This document shows, one piece after another, positions 1 through 8,257 of a stretch of DNA of 64,000 nt. The notes under the pieces were generated by a model that saw only the letters and a program-made list of their open reading frames with translations, did not search any database and was not told the DNA's origin. The position numbers and the translations under genes were made by a program. The DNA is taken from the NCBI RefSeq assembly GCF_014897585.1, contig NZ_JABUXW010000002.1, positions 62,001-126,000 of the forward strand. The letters run 5' to 3'. Every line of letters starts with the position of its first letter. Within the stretch, counting starts at the first letter, position 1. This DNA is from Brachybacterium tyrofermentans (GTDB lineage Bacteria > Actinomycetota > Actinomycetes > Actinomycetales > Dermabacteraceae).

Positions 1-681
1 GGCACCACACCGATCCCGCCCGAGATGGCCCGTCTGCTGGCCGGTGGGCAGGAGACCTGGTTCCGCGTGCTGACCGATCCCTGCTCCGGCGCATTCCTGC
101 CCCTCCCGGCGGACCGCTATCAGCCCAGCCAGACGGTGCTCGAGCACCTGCGGCTGCGCAACGCCACGTGCGCCGTGCCCGGCTGCACCCGCCCTGCGTC
201 CTGGGCCGCCGAGTGCGATCACCTCGAGGAGTTCGACCACGAGCACCCCGAGCGCGGTGGCCGCACCGAGCTGGAGAATCTCCACATGCTGTGCTGGCAG
301 CACCACCAGGACAAGACCGCCGGGCTCCTCGACCCCGCCCGGATCCCCACCGCCACACGCGAACCCGGCCGAACCCGCTGGCGCCTCGGCCGCACGGGCG
401 ACCACGCCATCGTCGCCGACGACGTCGACCTCGCCACGCGGATCGCGGTCGAGGAGCTCGAGGCCGCCTGGCGGACGCATCTCGCACGGCGCACGCAGAG
501 GACGGCACAGGGGGCGACGCAGGCGGGTACTGAGAAGACTGCGACGAAGGATGCCGACCCGGCGACCACGCCGGCGTCGCTGCCAGCCCCACCGCCCGAA
601 CCACCACCGGAGCCGCCATGGAGCCTGCGGCCGGAGAGCCCGCCAGGACCCTGCGATCCGGAGGATCCACCGCCCCCGTGA
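1..681 (+). CDS. HNH endonuclease domain protein of the DUF222 type (5' truncated)
   Basis: Only the C-terminal part is present. The frame is open from base 1, so the ATG at 25 is probably internal and the true start lies outside the window. Residues about 55-110 form an HNH nuclease module: CAVPGC and LCWQHH give the Cys/His pairs of a structural zinc site, ECDHLEEF carries the histidine of the active site and ELENLHML the asparagine. A Pro/Ala/Thr-rich tail follows and ends in a proline run. This is the usual layout of actinobacterial DUF222-HNH proteins, which occur in several copies per genome and whose cellular role is not known. The DUF222 half itself is not visible here, so that part of the name rests on family knowledge. 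Confidence 0.85.
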   Translation, partial: GTTPIPPEMARLLAGGQETWFRVLTDPCSGAFLPLPADRYQPSQTVLEHLRLRNATCAVPGCTRPASWAAECDHLEEFDHEHPERGGRTELENLHMLCWQHHQDKTAGLLDPARIPTATREPGRTRWRLGRTGDHAIVADDVDLATRIAVEELEAAWRTHLARRTQRTAQGATQAGTEKTATKDADPATTPASLPAPPPEPPPEPPWSLRPESPPGPCDPEDPPPP

Positions 682-693
682 GAGCGGGTCAGG

Positions 694-1050
694 TCACTCG
701 GTCGTCGCCGCGGGCTTCGTGCCGATCTGCAACGACTGCCGCTTGCGATGCACGGTCAGGTACTCCAGACCGTGCTCACCCGCGAGGAAGCCGCGCACGG
801 TGCGCCGGGGCAGGAGCGCGACGTCACCGCTGCGCAGCGGCTCCTCGCCATGCTCCGTGATGAGGGTGCCCGCGCCGCGCACCACGTGGACGAAGGTGTC
901 GACCTCCGCGCCCACATGCGTCTCGATCCGGTCACCGGCGGGCAGGCGGATCAGGTTCGAGTCGAGCTCACGATCCGGTTCGGCGATGGACCACACGGCG
1001 CCACGGTGCGGCTGCTCGGGCAGATCGTCGGTATTGGTCAGGATCGGCAT
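694..1050 (-). CDS. small cupin-domain protein
   Basis: A 118-residue single-domain protein with the two cupin motifs: motif 1 around residues 38-60 (GDRIETHVGAEVDTFVHVV) and motif 2 around 70-85 (LRSGDVALLPR). The spacing and total length fit a minimal beta-barrel cupin. Such proteins bind a metal or a small ligand, but the substrate cannot be read from the sequence. Only one clear histidine (H45) and acidic residues are available in motif 1, so metal binding is uncertain. It is convergent with the HNH gene (13 bp gap) and stands alone, with about 100 bp of featureless sequence before the end of the LysR gene. Confidence 0.8.
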   Translation of the reverse strand: MPILTNTDDLPEQPHRGAVWSIAEPDRELDSNLIRLPAGDRIETHVGAEVDTFVHVVRGAGTLITEHGEEPLRSGDVALLPRRTVRGFLAGEHGLEYLTVHRKRQSLQIGTKPAATTE

Positions 1051-1153
1051 GTGCTCTGCTCCCAGCGGTCGGTGTCACTCGCGAACGTACACGTCGTGCC
1101 GGGGAACCCGGCCTGGCTGGATAGCCATGGGGTGACGACGCGGGTCGGGGCGA

Positions 1154-2077
1154 TCAGGGGGCGGGTCGCCTGGGGGCTGTCGCGACGGCGACGGCGACGA
1201 GATCAGCGGCCGGCCCGGTGAGGGTGCGCGGGCCCTTCCAGACCGCGGTGAGCGGTCGGCGGAGTCGCGCCCCGGCCACGGGCACCCGGCACAGCTGACC
1301 GGTCTCGAGCTGCGCCCGCACGGCCAGCATGCTCAGCACCGCGGGCCCGGCCCCGGAGGAGACGGCGACCCGCACCGCCGCATTGCTGCTGAGCTCCTGC
1401 ACCGGCGGAGTGCTCGCCGCCGCCGGAACCAGCTCTTCGAAGGCGTCGCGGGTCCCGGATCCGCCCTCGCGCACCACGAGCGGAGTGGCCGCGAGCTCCT
1501 CGAGCGCCATCGGCTCGGCGCGCTCCGCGTGCGCCGCCCAGGGGTGGTCCGGGGAGACCACCAGCACCAGCTCGTCCTCGCGCAGGGTGCGGGCATGGAC
1601 CCAGCGGGGCACGTGCGGGGTCTCGATGAAGCCGAGCTGCAGCTGCCCGCCGCGGATCTGCTCCAGCACCTGCGTGGAGTTCAGCACTCGCAGATCCACC
1701 CGCACGCGAGAACTGGTGCGGCGCAGGTCGGTGAGCCATGCCGGCATGAGGTGCTCGGCGATGGTCATCGACGCGCCGACCTGCAGGTCAAGGGTGTCGT
1801 CGTCCCTGCTGTGCCGCAGCCAGGCCGCAAAGTCGTCGGCCGCCTCGAGCAGCTCGCGGGCATGGGCGGCGTAGAGCAGCCCGGCCGACGTGGGCCGCGA
1901 GCCCCGCGGGTTGCGATCCAGCAGCGGCATCCCGGCCTGCGCCTCGAGCTGGCCGATCATGCGGCTGGCGTTGGGCTGGTACATGCCGAGGCTGCGAGCG
2001 CCCGCACCGAGCCCGCCCTCGTCCACGACGGCGACGAAGAGGGCGAGGGCCTGCAGGTTCGGGAGAGCATCGGGCAT
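1154..2077 (-). CDS. LysR-family transcriptional regulator
   Basis: A 307-residue protein of standard LysR length. Residues 8-65 are the winged helix-turn-helix (GGLGAGARSLGMYQPNASRMIGQLE region, followed by LLDRNPRGSRPTSAG). Residues about 95-295 are the periplasmic-binding-protein-like effector domain. It is transcribed divergently from the YeiH-type exporter 71 bp away, the same arrangement as yeiE/yeiH in enterobacteria, so it is the likely regulator of that exporter. A perfect 9-bp-arm inverted repeat covers its own start codon (2072-2094), which suggests autoregulation. Effector unknown. Confidence 0.93.
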   Translation of the reverse strand: MPDALPNLQALALFVAVVDEGGLGAGARSLGMYQPNASRMIGQLEAQAGMPLLDRNPRGSRPTSAGLLYAAHARELLEAADDFAAWLRHSRDDDTLDLQVGASMTIAEHLMPAWLTDLRRTSSRVRVDLRVLNSTQVLEQIRGGQLQLGFIETPHVPRWVHARTLREDELVLVVSPDHPWAAHAERAEPMALEELAATPLVVREGGSGTRDAFEELVPAAASTPPVQELSSNAAVRVAVSSGAGPAVLSMLAVRAQLETGQLCRVPVAGARLRRPLTAVWKGPRTLTGPAADLVAVAVATAPRRPAP

Positions 2078-2094
2078 ATCAGAAGGATATGCCC
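2072..2094. promoter_or_regulatory. inverted repeat, probable LysR operator
   Basis: GGGCATATC, five bases, then GATATGCCC: two perfect 9-bp arms. The inner part, ATATC-N5-GATAT, has the T-N11-A geometry of LysR boxes. It overlaps the start codon of the LysR gene (2077) and lies 55 bp upstream of the divergent exporter gene, so one site could control both. Assignment to this regulator is inference from position. Confidence 0.7.
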
Positions 2095-2148
2095 TGATCG
2101 ACTATTGCCGTCTACCGGGTCCTGACCCGCGGTGACAGGGTTCTTCGC

Positions 2149-3216
2149 ATGCCCGAAATCGTCAACCCCACCGGCACCGGTCCCACGAGGACTGTCCCCC
2201 TCGATGCCGCGACCACGACCACCGCTCCCCCAGCGCACCGCCCCTCACTCCTCCCCGGCCTGGCCCTGAGCCTCGCCGTGGCCGTTCTCGCGCAGCTGGT
2301 CGCACCCTTCCTCCCCGGGGTCAGCGCACTGATCATCGCGATCATCGTGGGCATCGCGCTCGCGAACACCGCGGGCCTGCCGGCGCCCGTGGCGGCCGGC
2401 ACGGACTTCTCCGCGAAGAAGCTGCTCCGAGCGGGCATCGTATTGCTGGGGCTCCAGCTGGTGCTCGGCGACATCCTCGCCCTCGGCGCTCCGATGCTCC
2501 TCGTGGTGGTCTGCGTCGTGGTGGGCGGGATCGTCGGCGCCCTCGCGCTGGGCAGGCTGCTGAAGGTCGATCCGCGCCTCACCCTGCTGATCGGCTGCGG
2601 CTTCTCGATCTGCGGCGCCGCTGCGGTCGCCGCCGCGGCAGGAGTCACCGATCCCGACGATGAGCATGAGGAGAAGACGGTCACCGCGGTGGCGCTCGTG
2701 GTCATCTTCGGCACTCTGATGATCGCTCTGCTCCCGGCGGCCGCCACGCTCCTGGGCCTGTCCGAGCGCTCCGCGGGCCTGTGGGCGGGGGCGTCGATCC
2801 ACGAGATCGCCCAGGTGGTCGCCGCCGGCGGCGTGCTCGGTGGCGGCGCCCTCACGGTCGCCGTGATCGTGAAGCTCGCCCGCATCCTCATGCTCGCCCC
2901 CGTCATGGCGGTGCTCGGCGCCCGCGAGCGCTCCCGCGGGACGGCCGACGGGAAGCGCCCGCCCCTGGTGCCGCTGTTCGTGCTCGGCTTCCTGGCCCTG
3001 GTGCTGCTGCGCTCCGTCGTCCCGCTTCCCGAGACCGTGCTGAGCATCGGCGCCCTGCTGCAGACCACCCTGCTCGCCGCCGCGATGTTCGCCCTCGGCA
3101 CCGGAGTGAAGGTGCGCACGCTGCTCCACGTCGGAGCCCGCCCCTTCGTGCTCGCAGCACTGGTCACGCTGCTCGTCGCCGCGATCGCTCTGGGTGGGGT
3201 GCTGCTCGTCGACTGA
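2149..3216 (+). CDS. YeiH/UPF0324-family putative sulfate or anion exporter
   Basis: A 355-residue integral membrane protein with about ten hydrophobic segments. Family hallmarks are visible: LLRAGIVLLGLQLVLGDI near residues 90-108, the glycine-rich IGCGFSICGAAAVAAAAG near 149-166, and GLWAGASIHEIAQVVAAGG near 207-225. The family (PF03601) is usually annotated as a putative sulfate exporter; direct transport evidence is scarce. A Thr/Pro-rich N-terminal tail of about 30 residues precedes the first membrane helix. Divergent from a LysR gene. The next gene (molybdate regulator) starts 41 bp downstream, but it appears to have its own promoter. Confidence 0.9.
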   Translation: MPEIVNPTGTGPTRTVPLDAATTTTAPPAHRPSLLPGLALSLAVAVLAQLVAPFLPGVSALIIAIIVGIALANTAGLPAPVAAGTDFSAKKLLRAGIVLLGLQLVLGDILALGAPMLLVVVCVVVGGIVGALALGRLLKVDPRLTLLIGCGFSICGAAAVAAAAGVTDPDDEHEEKTVTAVALVVIFGTLMIALLPAAATLLGLSERSAGLWAGASIHEIAQVVAAGGVLGGGALTVAVIVKLARILMLAPVMAVLGARERSRGTADGKRPPLVPLFVLGFLALVLLRSVVPLPETVLSIGALLQTTLLAAAMFALGTGVKVRTLLHVGARPFVLAALVTLLVAAIALGGVLLVD

Positions 3217-3244
3217 GAGGCCGTCCGATCCGCATACGCGGACG

Positions 3245-3250
3245 TAGAAT
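3245..3250 (+). promoter_or_regulatory. -10 element of a possible leaderless promoter for the molybdate operon
   Basis: TAGAAT lies 7 bases before the ATG at 3258. With transcription starting 6-7 bases after a -10 box, the mRNA would begin at that ATG. No Shine-Dalgarno sequence is visible before it, and the -35 region is not recognisable. Leaderless mRNAs of this form are common in actinobacteria. Confidence 0.4.
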
Positions 3251-3257
3251 GGCATCC

Positions 3258-3740
3258 ATGTCGCAGATACGGGTTCGCGAGGCCGCCACCTTCCTCGGAG
3301 TCAGTGATGACACCGTGCGTCGCTGGATCGAGAAGGGCACCCTCAAGGCCACGGCCGACGGCAGCGGGCGGACCGTCCTGGACGGGGTCGAGGTGGCGCG
3401 CATGGCCCGCGAGCTCGCCGTGGCCCCCGAGCTCGCCGGCGCGACCCGGACGTCGGCCCGCAACCGCTTCGTGGGTCTCGTGACGAAGGTCGTCATGGAC
3501 ACCGTCATGGCCCAGGTCGAGATGCAGTGCGGGCCCTTCCGGGTGGTCTCCCTGATGAGCAGCGAGGCCGTCCGCGAACTCGGCCTCGAGCCGGGCTCGG
3601 TCGCCAGCGCGGTCATCAAGGCGACACACGTCGTCATCGAGGCGGAGACGCCCGGTCCCGTCCCCAGTCCCAGCCCACAGTCCGGCTCCGGTTCCGGCTC
3701 CAGATCGTCGGCCGCCCCCGCTCCGGAAGGAAGCCCGTGA
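3258..3740 (+). CDS. molybdate-responsive regulator: excisionase-like HTH plus a single TOBE/Mop domain
   Basis: A 160-residue protein. Residues 1-50 are a MerR/excisionase-type helix-turn-helix (REAATFLGVSDDTVRRWIEKG). Residues about 70-135 are one TOBE/Mop oxyanion-binding domain (RNRFVGLVTKVVMDTVMAQVEM ... LGLEPGSVASAVIKATHVVIE). The last 25 residues are a Ser/Gly/Pro low-complexity tail. ATG 3258 was preferred to the in-frame ATG at 3249 because homologues usually begin a few residues before the REAA helix and a -10 box is placed for a leaderless start there. Its stop overlaps the GTG start of modA (GTGA), so it is the first gene of the mod operon and probably senses molybdate or tungstate, like a reduced ModE. 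The direction of regulation cannot be told. Confidence 0.85.
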   Translation: MSQIRVREAATFLGVSDDTVRRWIEKGTLKATADGSGRTVLDGVEVARMARELAVAPELAGATRTSARNRFVGLVTKVVMDTVMAQVEMQCGPFRVVSLMSSEAVRELGLEPGSVASAVIKATHVVIEAETPGPVPSPSPQSGSGSGSRSSAAPAPEGSP

Positions 3741-4558
3741 GCGCCGTCCGCCGCTCCCGCGCCGCTGTCGCGTGCCTCGCCGCCACCGCCGCGCTAGCCC
3801 TCACCCTCGGCGCCGCGGGCTGCAGCACCGTCGGCGGCGGGCCGGACGCCGCGGAGGGTGACGCCGGGCCGACCACCCTCACGGTTTATGCCGCGGCATC
3901 GCTCCAGGAACCCTTCGAGGACCTCGGCGAGCAGTTCGAGGCTGATCACGAGGGCGTGGACGTGGAGTTCAGCTTCGCCGGGTCCTCCACCCTGGTCGGA
4001 CAGATCCAGCAGGGCGCTCCGGCCGACGTCTTCGCCTCGGCCAACACCTCGAACATGGACAAGCTCGTCGACGCGGACCTCCAGGCCGCCGATCCGGTCG
4101 AGTTCACCACCAACACGCTGATGATCGCGGTGCCCGCGGGCAATCCTGCGCACGTCACCGACCTCGCCTCGCTCACGGGGGACGAGATCAATCTGGTCGT
4201 CTGCGCACCCGAGGTGCCCTGCGGCGCGGCCGCCGAGGCCGTCGAAAGGGCCGCCGGGGTGGACTTCTCCCCCGTCAGCGAGGAGCAGTCCGTCACCGAT
4301 GTGCTGAACAAGGTCTCCAGCGGCGAGGCCGATGCCGGGCTGGTCTACGTCACCGACGTGAAGAAGGCCGGGGACGGCGTCGAGGGCATCGCCTTCCCCG
4401 AGTCGGACAGCGCGGTGAACACCTACCCGATCACCACCGTGAAGGGCTCCGCGCAGCCCGAGCTCGGTCAGGAGTTCGTGGATCTCGTGACCGGGGAGTC
4501 CGGGCAGCAGATGCTCGGCGGGTACGGCTTCGGCGAGCCCGACACCGGCGGGGCATGA
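3737..4558 (+). CDS. modA: molybdate ABC transporter, substrate-binding lipoprotein ModA
   Basis: A 273-residue lipoprotein that captures molybdate at the outer face of the membrane. The GTG start at 3737 follows a GGAAGGA ribosome site. A basic N-terminus and hydrophobic stretch lead to a lipobox ending at C29 (LGAAGC). The mature protein starts with the ModA pattern [17 protein letters not shown]; later come [25 protein letters not shown] (family oxyanion-binding loop, seen in pieces) and VYVTDV. It sits in the operon HTH-TOBE, modA, modB, modC with overlaps or one-base gaps, so the four products should be made in concert. Confidence 0.95.
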   Translation: MSAVRRSRAAVACLAATAALALTLGAAGCSTVGGGPDAAEGDAGPTTLTVYAAASLQEPFEDLGEQFEADHEGVDVEFSFAGSSTLVGQIQQGAPADVFASANTSNMDKLVDADLQAADPVEFTTNTLMIAVPAGNPAHVTDLASLTGDEINLVVCAPEVPCGAAAEAVERAAGVDFSPVSEEQSVTDVLNKVSSGEADAGLVYVTDVKKAGDGVEGIAFPESDSAVNTYPITTVKGSAQPELGQEFVDLVTGESGQQMLGGYGFGEPDTGGA

Positions 4559-4559
4559 G

Positions 4560-5330
4560 GTGAGATCCCTTCCCCGCTGGGTGCTGCTCCCGGCCCTGCT
4601 CGGCGCCCTTTTCGTGCTCCTGCCGCTGGTGGCGATGGCCACGCGCGTGCAGTGGGGCAGCTTCGCCGAGCTGATCACCAGCGAATCCTCCCTCCAGGCC
4701 CTGCGGCTGAGCCTGCAGACCTCGGCCACGAGCGCGCTGGCCTGCGTGATCCTCGGCGTGCCGCTGGCGCTGCTCCTGGCCCGCACGAGCTTCCCGGGCC
4801 TGTCGCTGCTGCGCTCCCTGGTGCTCATCCCCCTGGTGCTGCCCCCGGTGGTGGGAGGCATCGCCCTGCTGTACACCGTCGGCCGTCAGGGTCTGCTCGG
4901 CCAGCAGCTCGAGCTCCTCGGGATCCAGATCACCTTCTCCACCACCGCCGTGGTGATCGCCCAGACCTTCGTGGCCCTCCCCTTCCTCGTGATCAGCCTC
5001 GAGGGGGCGCTGCGCACGGCCGGGACCCGCTACGAGATCGCTGCCGCCTCCCTCGGCGCACGGCCCTCGCGGGTGCTGGCGACCATCACCCTTCCCCTGG
5101 TGCTGCCCGCCCTGCTCTCGGGCACCGTGCTCTCCTTCGCCCGGGCGCTGGGCGAGTTCGGTGCGACGATCACCTTCGCCGGCAGCCTCCAGGGCACCAC
5201 GCGCACCCTGCCCCTGGAGATCTACCTGCAGCGCGAGAGCGATCCCCAGGCCGCGGTCGCGCTGTCCTTCGTGCTCATGATCGTCGCGGTGCTCATCATC
5301 GCGGTCGCCCGACGGCGGGTGACCGCATGA
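4560..5330 (+). CDS. modB: molybdate ABC transporter permease ModB
   Basis: A 256-residue inner-membrane permease with five to six predicted helices. The ABC-permease EAA loop is visible around residues 155-185 ([20 protein letters not shown] followed by [21 protein letters not shown]), the contact point for ModC. The C-terminal [18 protein letters not shown] motif is characteristic of ModB/CysT proteins. It starts with GTG one base after the modA stop, and its stop overlaps the ATG of modC (ATGA). Transports molybdate with ModA and ModC. Confidence 0.95.
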   Translation: MRSLPRWVLLPALLGALFVLLPLVAMATRVQWGSFAELITSESSLQALRLSLQTSATSALACVILGVPLALLLARTSFPGLSLLRSLVLIPLVLPPVVGGIALLYTVGRQGLLGQQLELLGIQITFSTTAVVIAQTFVALPFLVISLEGALRTAGTRYEIAAASLGARPSRVLATITLPLVLPALLSGTVLSFARALGEFGATITFAGSLQGTTRTLPLEIYLQRESDPQAAVALSFVLMIVAVLIIAVARRRVTA

Positions 5331-6358
5331 CCCTCGCCCTGGAGGCGACCGTCCCCGAGCGCGGGCTCGACGTCGCCCTCGACGTCGCCGACGGCGAGAC
5401 GCTGGCCCTCGTCGGCCCGAACGGCGCCGGGAAGTCGAGCGTCCTCTCCCTGATCGCGGGCACGCTGCGCCCGTCCGCCGGCCGGATCACGCTCGAGGGC
5501 AGGCTGCTGAGCACGGGCGCTCTGCTGGTGCCCCCGCACGATCGCGCCGTCACCACGCTCGCGCAGGATCCGGTCCTGTTTCCTCATCTCAGCGTCGCCC
5601 AGAACATCGCCTTCGGGCTGCGGGCGCAGGGCACGCCGCGACGTCGGGCCCGCGAGGAGGCGTCCTGGTGGCTCTCGGAGATCGGGCTGGGCGACCTCGC
5701 GGACCGGCGGCCCTCCCAGCTCTCGGGCGGGCAGGCGCAGCGGGTCGCGATCGCGCGCGCACTGGCCGCGTCCCCGCGTCTGCTGCTGCTCGACGAGCCG
5801 ATGGCCGCCCTGGACATCGACGTGGCGCCCGCGCTGCGCGAGCTCCTGCGACGCGTCCTCGCCGAGCGCACCACGATCCTCGTCACCCACGACGTGCTCG
5901 ACGTCGTCACCCTCGCCGATCGGGTGGCCGTGCTCGAGGGCGGGAGGCTGGTCGAGAGCGGGCCGACCGCGGACGTGCTCGCCCGCCCGCAGCAGCAGTT
6001 CACGGCGCGCCTGGCCGGAGTGAACCTGCTGACCGGCACCTGGGACGGGCACACGGTCGACGGCACGCTCGCCGGGATGATGCACGAGTCGGTCGCCGCG
6101 GGGACGAGGGTCCGAGCCGCCGTGCGCCCGGCGCACGTGGACCTGCTCGAGGACGATGCGCACCCCTCGCCGGGGACCATGGTGCTGGCCCGGCAGGTGA
6201 CGGATCTCGAGCCACGCGGCGACGCGGTGCGCGTGCGCGCCGGGGAGATCGCCGCTGACCTCACCCCGCAGCTGGTGGCCCGCCAGCGGCTGCGGCCCGG
6301 GGATGAGGTGCGCCTGGGGATCCGCGCGGCGGACGTCGCGATCTACCCGGCGCGCTGA
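5327..6358 (+). CDS. modC: molybdate ABC transporter ATP-binding protein ModC
   Basis: A 343-residue ATPase that powers molybdate import. Visible motifs: Walker A GPNGAGKS at 30-37, Q-loop Q80 ([13 protein letters not shown]), signature LSGGQ at 132-136, Walker B LLLLDEP at 152-158 and the H-loop histidine at 188. A C-terminal TOBE-like region (about 260-343) can bind molybdate and give feedback on transport, as in ModC proteins generally. It overlaps modB by four bases (ATGA). No molybdenum-cofactor biosynthesis genes are in the window. Confidence 0.95.
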   Translation: MTLALEATVPERGLDVALDVADGETLALVGPNGAGKSSVLSLIAGTLRPSAGRITLEGRLLSTGALLVPPHDRAVTTLAQDPVLFPHLSVAQNIAFGLRAQGTPRRRAREEASWWLSEIGLGDLADRRPSQLSGGQAQRVAIARALAASPRLLLLDEPMAALDIDVAPALRELLRRVLAERTTILVTHDVLDVVTLADRVAVLEGGRLVESGPTADVLARPQQQFTARLAGVNLLTGTWDGHTVDGTLAGMMHESVAAGTRVRAAVRPAHVDLLEDDAHPSPGTMVLARQVTDLEPRGDAVRVRAGEIAADLTPQLVARQRLRPGDEVRLGIRAADVAIYPAR

Positions 6359-6380
6359 GCAGGAGGCGCACAATGGGCTC

Positions 6381-7334
6381 ATGGACGACACCTCGACGCA
6401 GGAGAGCTCCAGCAGCGGGCTGACCGTGATGATCGCGTTCTTCGCGAATCTGCTGGTCGCCATCGCGAAGACGGTTGTCGCGCTGCTGACGGGCTCCGCC
6501 TCGATGCTCGCCGAGGCCGTGCACTCCTGGGCGGACACCGGCAACCAGATCTTCCTCCTCATCGGCGAGCGCCGGGGCCGACGGGAGCCCGACCGCTCCC
6601 ATCCGATGGGGTACGGCCGCGACAGCTACGTGTGGGCGATGTTCGCCGCGATCGGCCTGTTCGCCGTCGGCGCCGGGGTCTCCGTCTGGCACGGCATCCA
6701 GTCCCTCGGGACCGAGGAGACCGAGGGCGTCCCGTACGGCTGGGCCTACCTGGTGCTCGGCATCGCCTTCGTCCTGGAAGGCTTCTCCTTCCTGCAGGCG
6801 CTGCGCCAGGCACGCCGGGGGGCCCGGTCGCGCCGGGTCAGCCCGCTGCGCCACGTGAGCACGACCTCGGATCCGATGCTGCGGGCGGTGTTCGCCGAGG
6901 ACGCCTGCGCCCTGATCGGCCTGGTGCTCGCCGCGCTCGGCATGGGCCTGCACCAGCTCACCGGTCAGCCCGTGTGGGATGCGATCGGCTCGATCCTGGT
7001 GGGTCTGCTGCTCGGGGTGGTGGCGATCCTCCTGATCGCCCGCAACACGGCGTTCCTCACCGGCGAGGGCGCCTCCCCGCAGGCCAGCGCCGAGCTGCTG
7101 CGCATGCTGCAGGAGCATCCCGAGGTGGAGAGCGTCCGCTTCCTGCACACCGAGTGGGTCGGCGCGGATCAGCTCCTCGTGGTCGCGTCGGTGGACCTCT
7201 CCGGGGACGCCGCGGAATCGGCACTGCAGGACACCGTCCAGGCCATCGAGGACCAGCTCGAGGAGAATCCGCACGTGCGGCGCGCGCTGCTCACCCTGAG
7301 CCATCCCGACAGCGCGCCCCTGGGCGCCGCGTGA
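6381..7334 (+). CDS. cation diffusion facilitator (CDF) family metal exporter
   Basis: A 317-residue membrane protein with six predicted helices followed by a cytosolic domain from about residue 235. The metal-site helices show HSWADTGNQ (around 48) and VFAEDACALIGL (around 170), and the HPMGYGRDSYVW loop is typical of the family branch containing bacterial CDF proteins of the YdfM type. It probably exports a divalent metal (Zn, Fe, Mn or Co) by proton exchange; the metal cannot be read. ATG 6381 was chosen with an AGGAGG 14 bases upstream, a rather long spacing. Its stop overlaps the GTG of the next gene. Confidence 0.88.
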   Translation: MDDTSTQESSSSGLTVMIAFFANLLVAIAKTVVALLTGSASMLAEAVHSWADTGNQIFLLIGERRGRREPDRSHPMGYGRDSYVWAMFAAIGLFAVGAGVSVWHGIQSLGTEETEGVPYGWAYLVLGIAFVLEGFSFLQALRQARRGARSRRVSPLRHVSTTSDPMLRAVFAEDACALIGLVLAALGMGLHQLTGQPVWDAIGSILVGLLLGVVAILLIARNTAFLTGEGASPQASAELLRMLQEHPEVESVRFLHTEWVGADQLLVVASVDLSGDAAESALQDTVQAIEDQLEENPHVRRALLTLSHPDSAPLGAA

Positions 7335-7960
7335 TCGATCTGCGCGCCCTGCAGCAGGAGCTGCTCGGGGAGCACGGGCCGCAGGGCTGGTGGTGGCCCG
7401 GAGAGGAACGCTTCGAGATCGCTGTCGGCGCGGTGCTCGTCCAGCGCAGCCGCTGGGAGCAGGCCGATCTGTCGATCATCGCGCTGCGGGCGGCCGGCCT
7501 GCTGGAGCCGGGCGCTCTGGCGGGCGCCGACGAGGAGCTGGTGCGCGAGCTCGTGCGCGGCTCGGGGTTCCCGACCACGAAGCCCCGACGGCTGCAGGCG
7601 CTGGCCCGGTGGGTGGAGGAGCGCGGCGAGGCGGCCCGCGCGATGGACGACGCCGCGCTGCGGGCGGAGCTGCTGGGGGTCGAGGGGATCGGCGAGGAGA
7701 CGGCCGACGTGATCGGCCTGTACTGCTTCGAGCGCCCGGCCTTCGTGTGCGATGAGTACGCCCGACGGGTGCTGCGGGAGCGGGGACCCGAGGTGCCCGG
7801 CTCCTACCCGGCGTTCCGCCGGAAGATCGCCCCGGCCCTGGCGCGTGCCGACTTCACCGTCGCCGAGCTCGCGGAGCTGCACGGCCTCCTCGTGGAGGAG
7901 GGGAAGCGGACCTCGAGGAGGCAGACCGCTATGAGGCGAGCTCGCTCGCGGACTCGCTGA
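7331..7960 (+). CDS. endonuclease III-superfamily (HhH-GPD) DNA glycosylase, MagIII-like
   Basis: A 209-residue HhH-GPD protein. The helix-hairpin-helix is LLGVEGIGEETAD at residues 114-126 and the catalytic aspartate is D141 (FVCDEYARRV). The lysine used by bifunctional Nth (G-V-G-R-K-T-A) is replaced by glutamate (G-I-G-E-E-T-A), and the C-terminal four-cysteine Fe-S loop is missing. Both features point to a monofunctional alkyl-base glycosylase of the MagIII-like branch, not to Nth; substrate is inference. The GTG start overlaps the CDF stop (GTGA), an odd partnership. The 3' end overlaps the convergent XRE gene by 32 bases. Confidence 0.85.
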   Translation: MIDLRALQQELLGEHGPQGWWWPGEERFEIAVGAVLVQRSRWEQADLSIIALRAAGLLEPGALAGADEELVRELVRGSGFPTTKPRRLQALARWVEERGEAARAMDDAALRAELLGVEGIGEETADVIGLYCFERPAFVCDEYARRVLRERGPEVPGSYPAFRRKIAPALARADFTVAELAELHGLLVEEGKRTSRRQTAMRRARSRTR

Positions 7961-8201
7961 TCGTCGCCCAGATCTCGTCCAGCGACAGGCCCAGCACACC
8001 GGCGATCGCTGCGATCGTCGGGAAGGCCGGGGTCGCGACCCGACCGGACTCGATCTTGCGGAGCGTCTCCGGGGAGACCCCGGCCGTGAGCGCGATCTCG
8101 AGCATCGACCGGTCTCCGCGGGCTCGGCGGAGCAGAGCGCCGAGCCGCTCGCCGCGGGCGATCTCGTGGGGTGTGAGAGGTAGTCGGACCATGCTGCCCA
8201 T
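7929..8201 (-). CDS. small XRE-family helix-turn-helix regulator
   Basis: A 90-residue protein that is almost entirely an HTH domain: LGALLRRARGDRSMLEIALTAGVSPETLRKIESGR at about 20-54, then AIAGVLGLSLDEIWATI. There is no effector domain. An in-frame ATG at 8192 is an alternative start. It is divergent from a methionine aminopeptidase gene with only 56 bp between them, and that gap holds a perfect 10-bp palindrome and a second inverted repeat, so it is the likely repressor of itself and the peptidase. Confidence 0.85.
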   Translation of the reverse strand: MGSMVRLPLTPHEIARGERLGALLRRARGDRSMLEIALTAGVSPETLRKIESGRVATPAFPTIAAIAGVLGLSLDEIWATISESASELAS

Positions 8202-8205
8202 ACTA

Positions 8206-8240
8206 ATACCGGTATAGGATTACCGGGATAGTTATCGGTA
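8206..8240. promoter_or_regulatory. paired inverted repeats, probable XRE operator
   Basis: ATACCGGTAT at 8206-8215 is a perfect 10-bp palindrome 5 bp upstream of the XRE start. A second repeat, TACCG at 8221-8225 and CGGTA at 8236-8240, uses the same half-site with a wider gap. Both lie between the divergent XRE and aminopeptidase genes. Binding by the XRE protein is inferred from position and the shared half-site. Confidence 0.55.
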
Positions 8241-8257
8241 CAGTCTGAGAGGCACCC

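Noticed and set aside
1-681. HNH protein as a phage, homing or restriction nuclease
   Set aside because: The layout matches the common actinobacterial DUF222-HNH family; no methyltransferase, integrase or phage gene is nearby.
2112-3629. Long minus-strand open frames opposite the YeiH-type exporter and the HTH-TOBE gene
   Set aside because: They are antisense shadows of well-supported genes, with repetitive Ser/Arg/Ala or His/Gln/Asp composition typical of off-frame translation in high-GC DNA.
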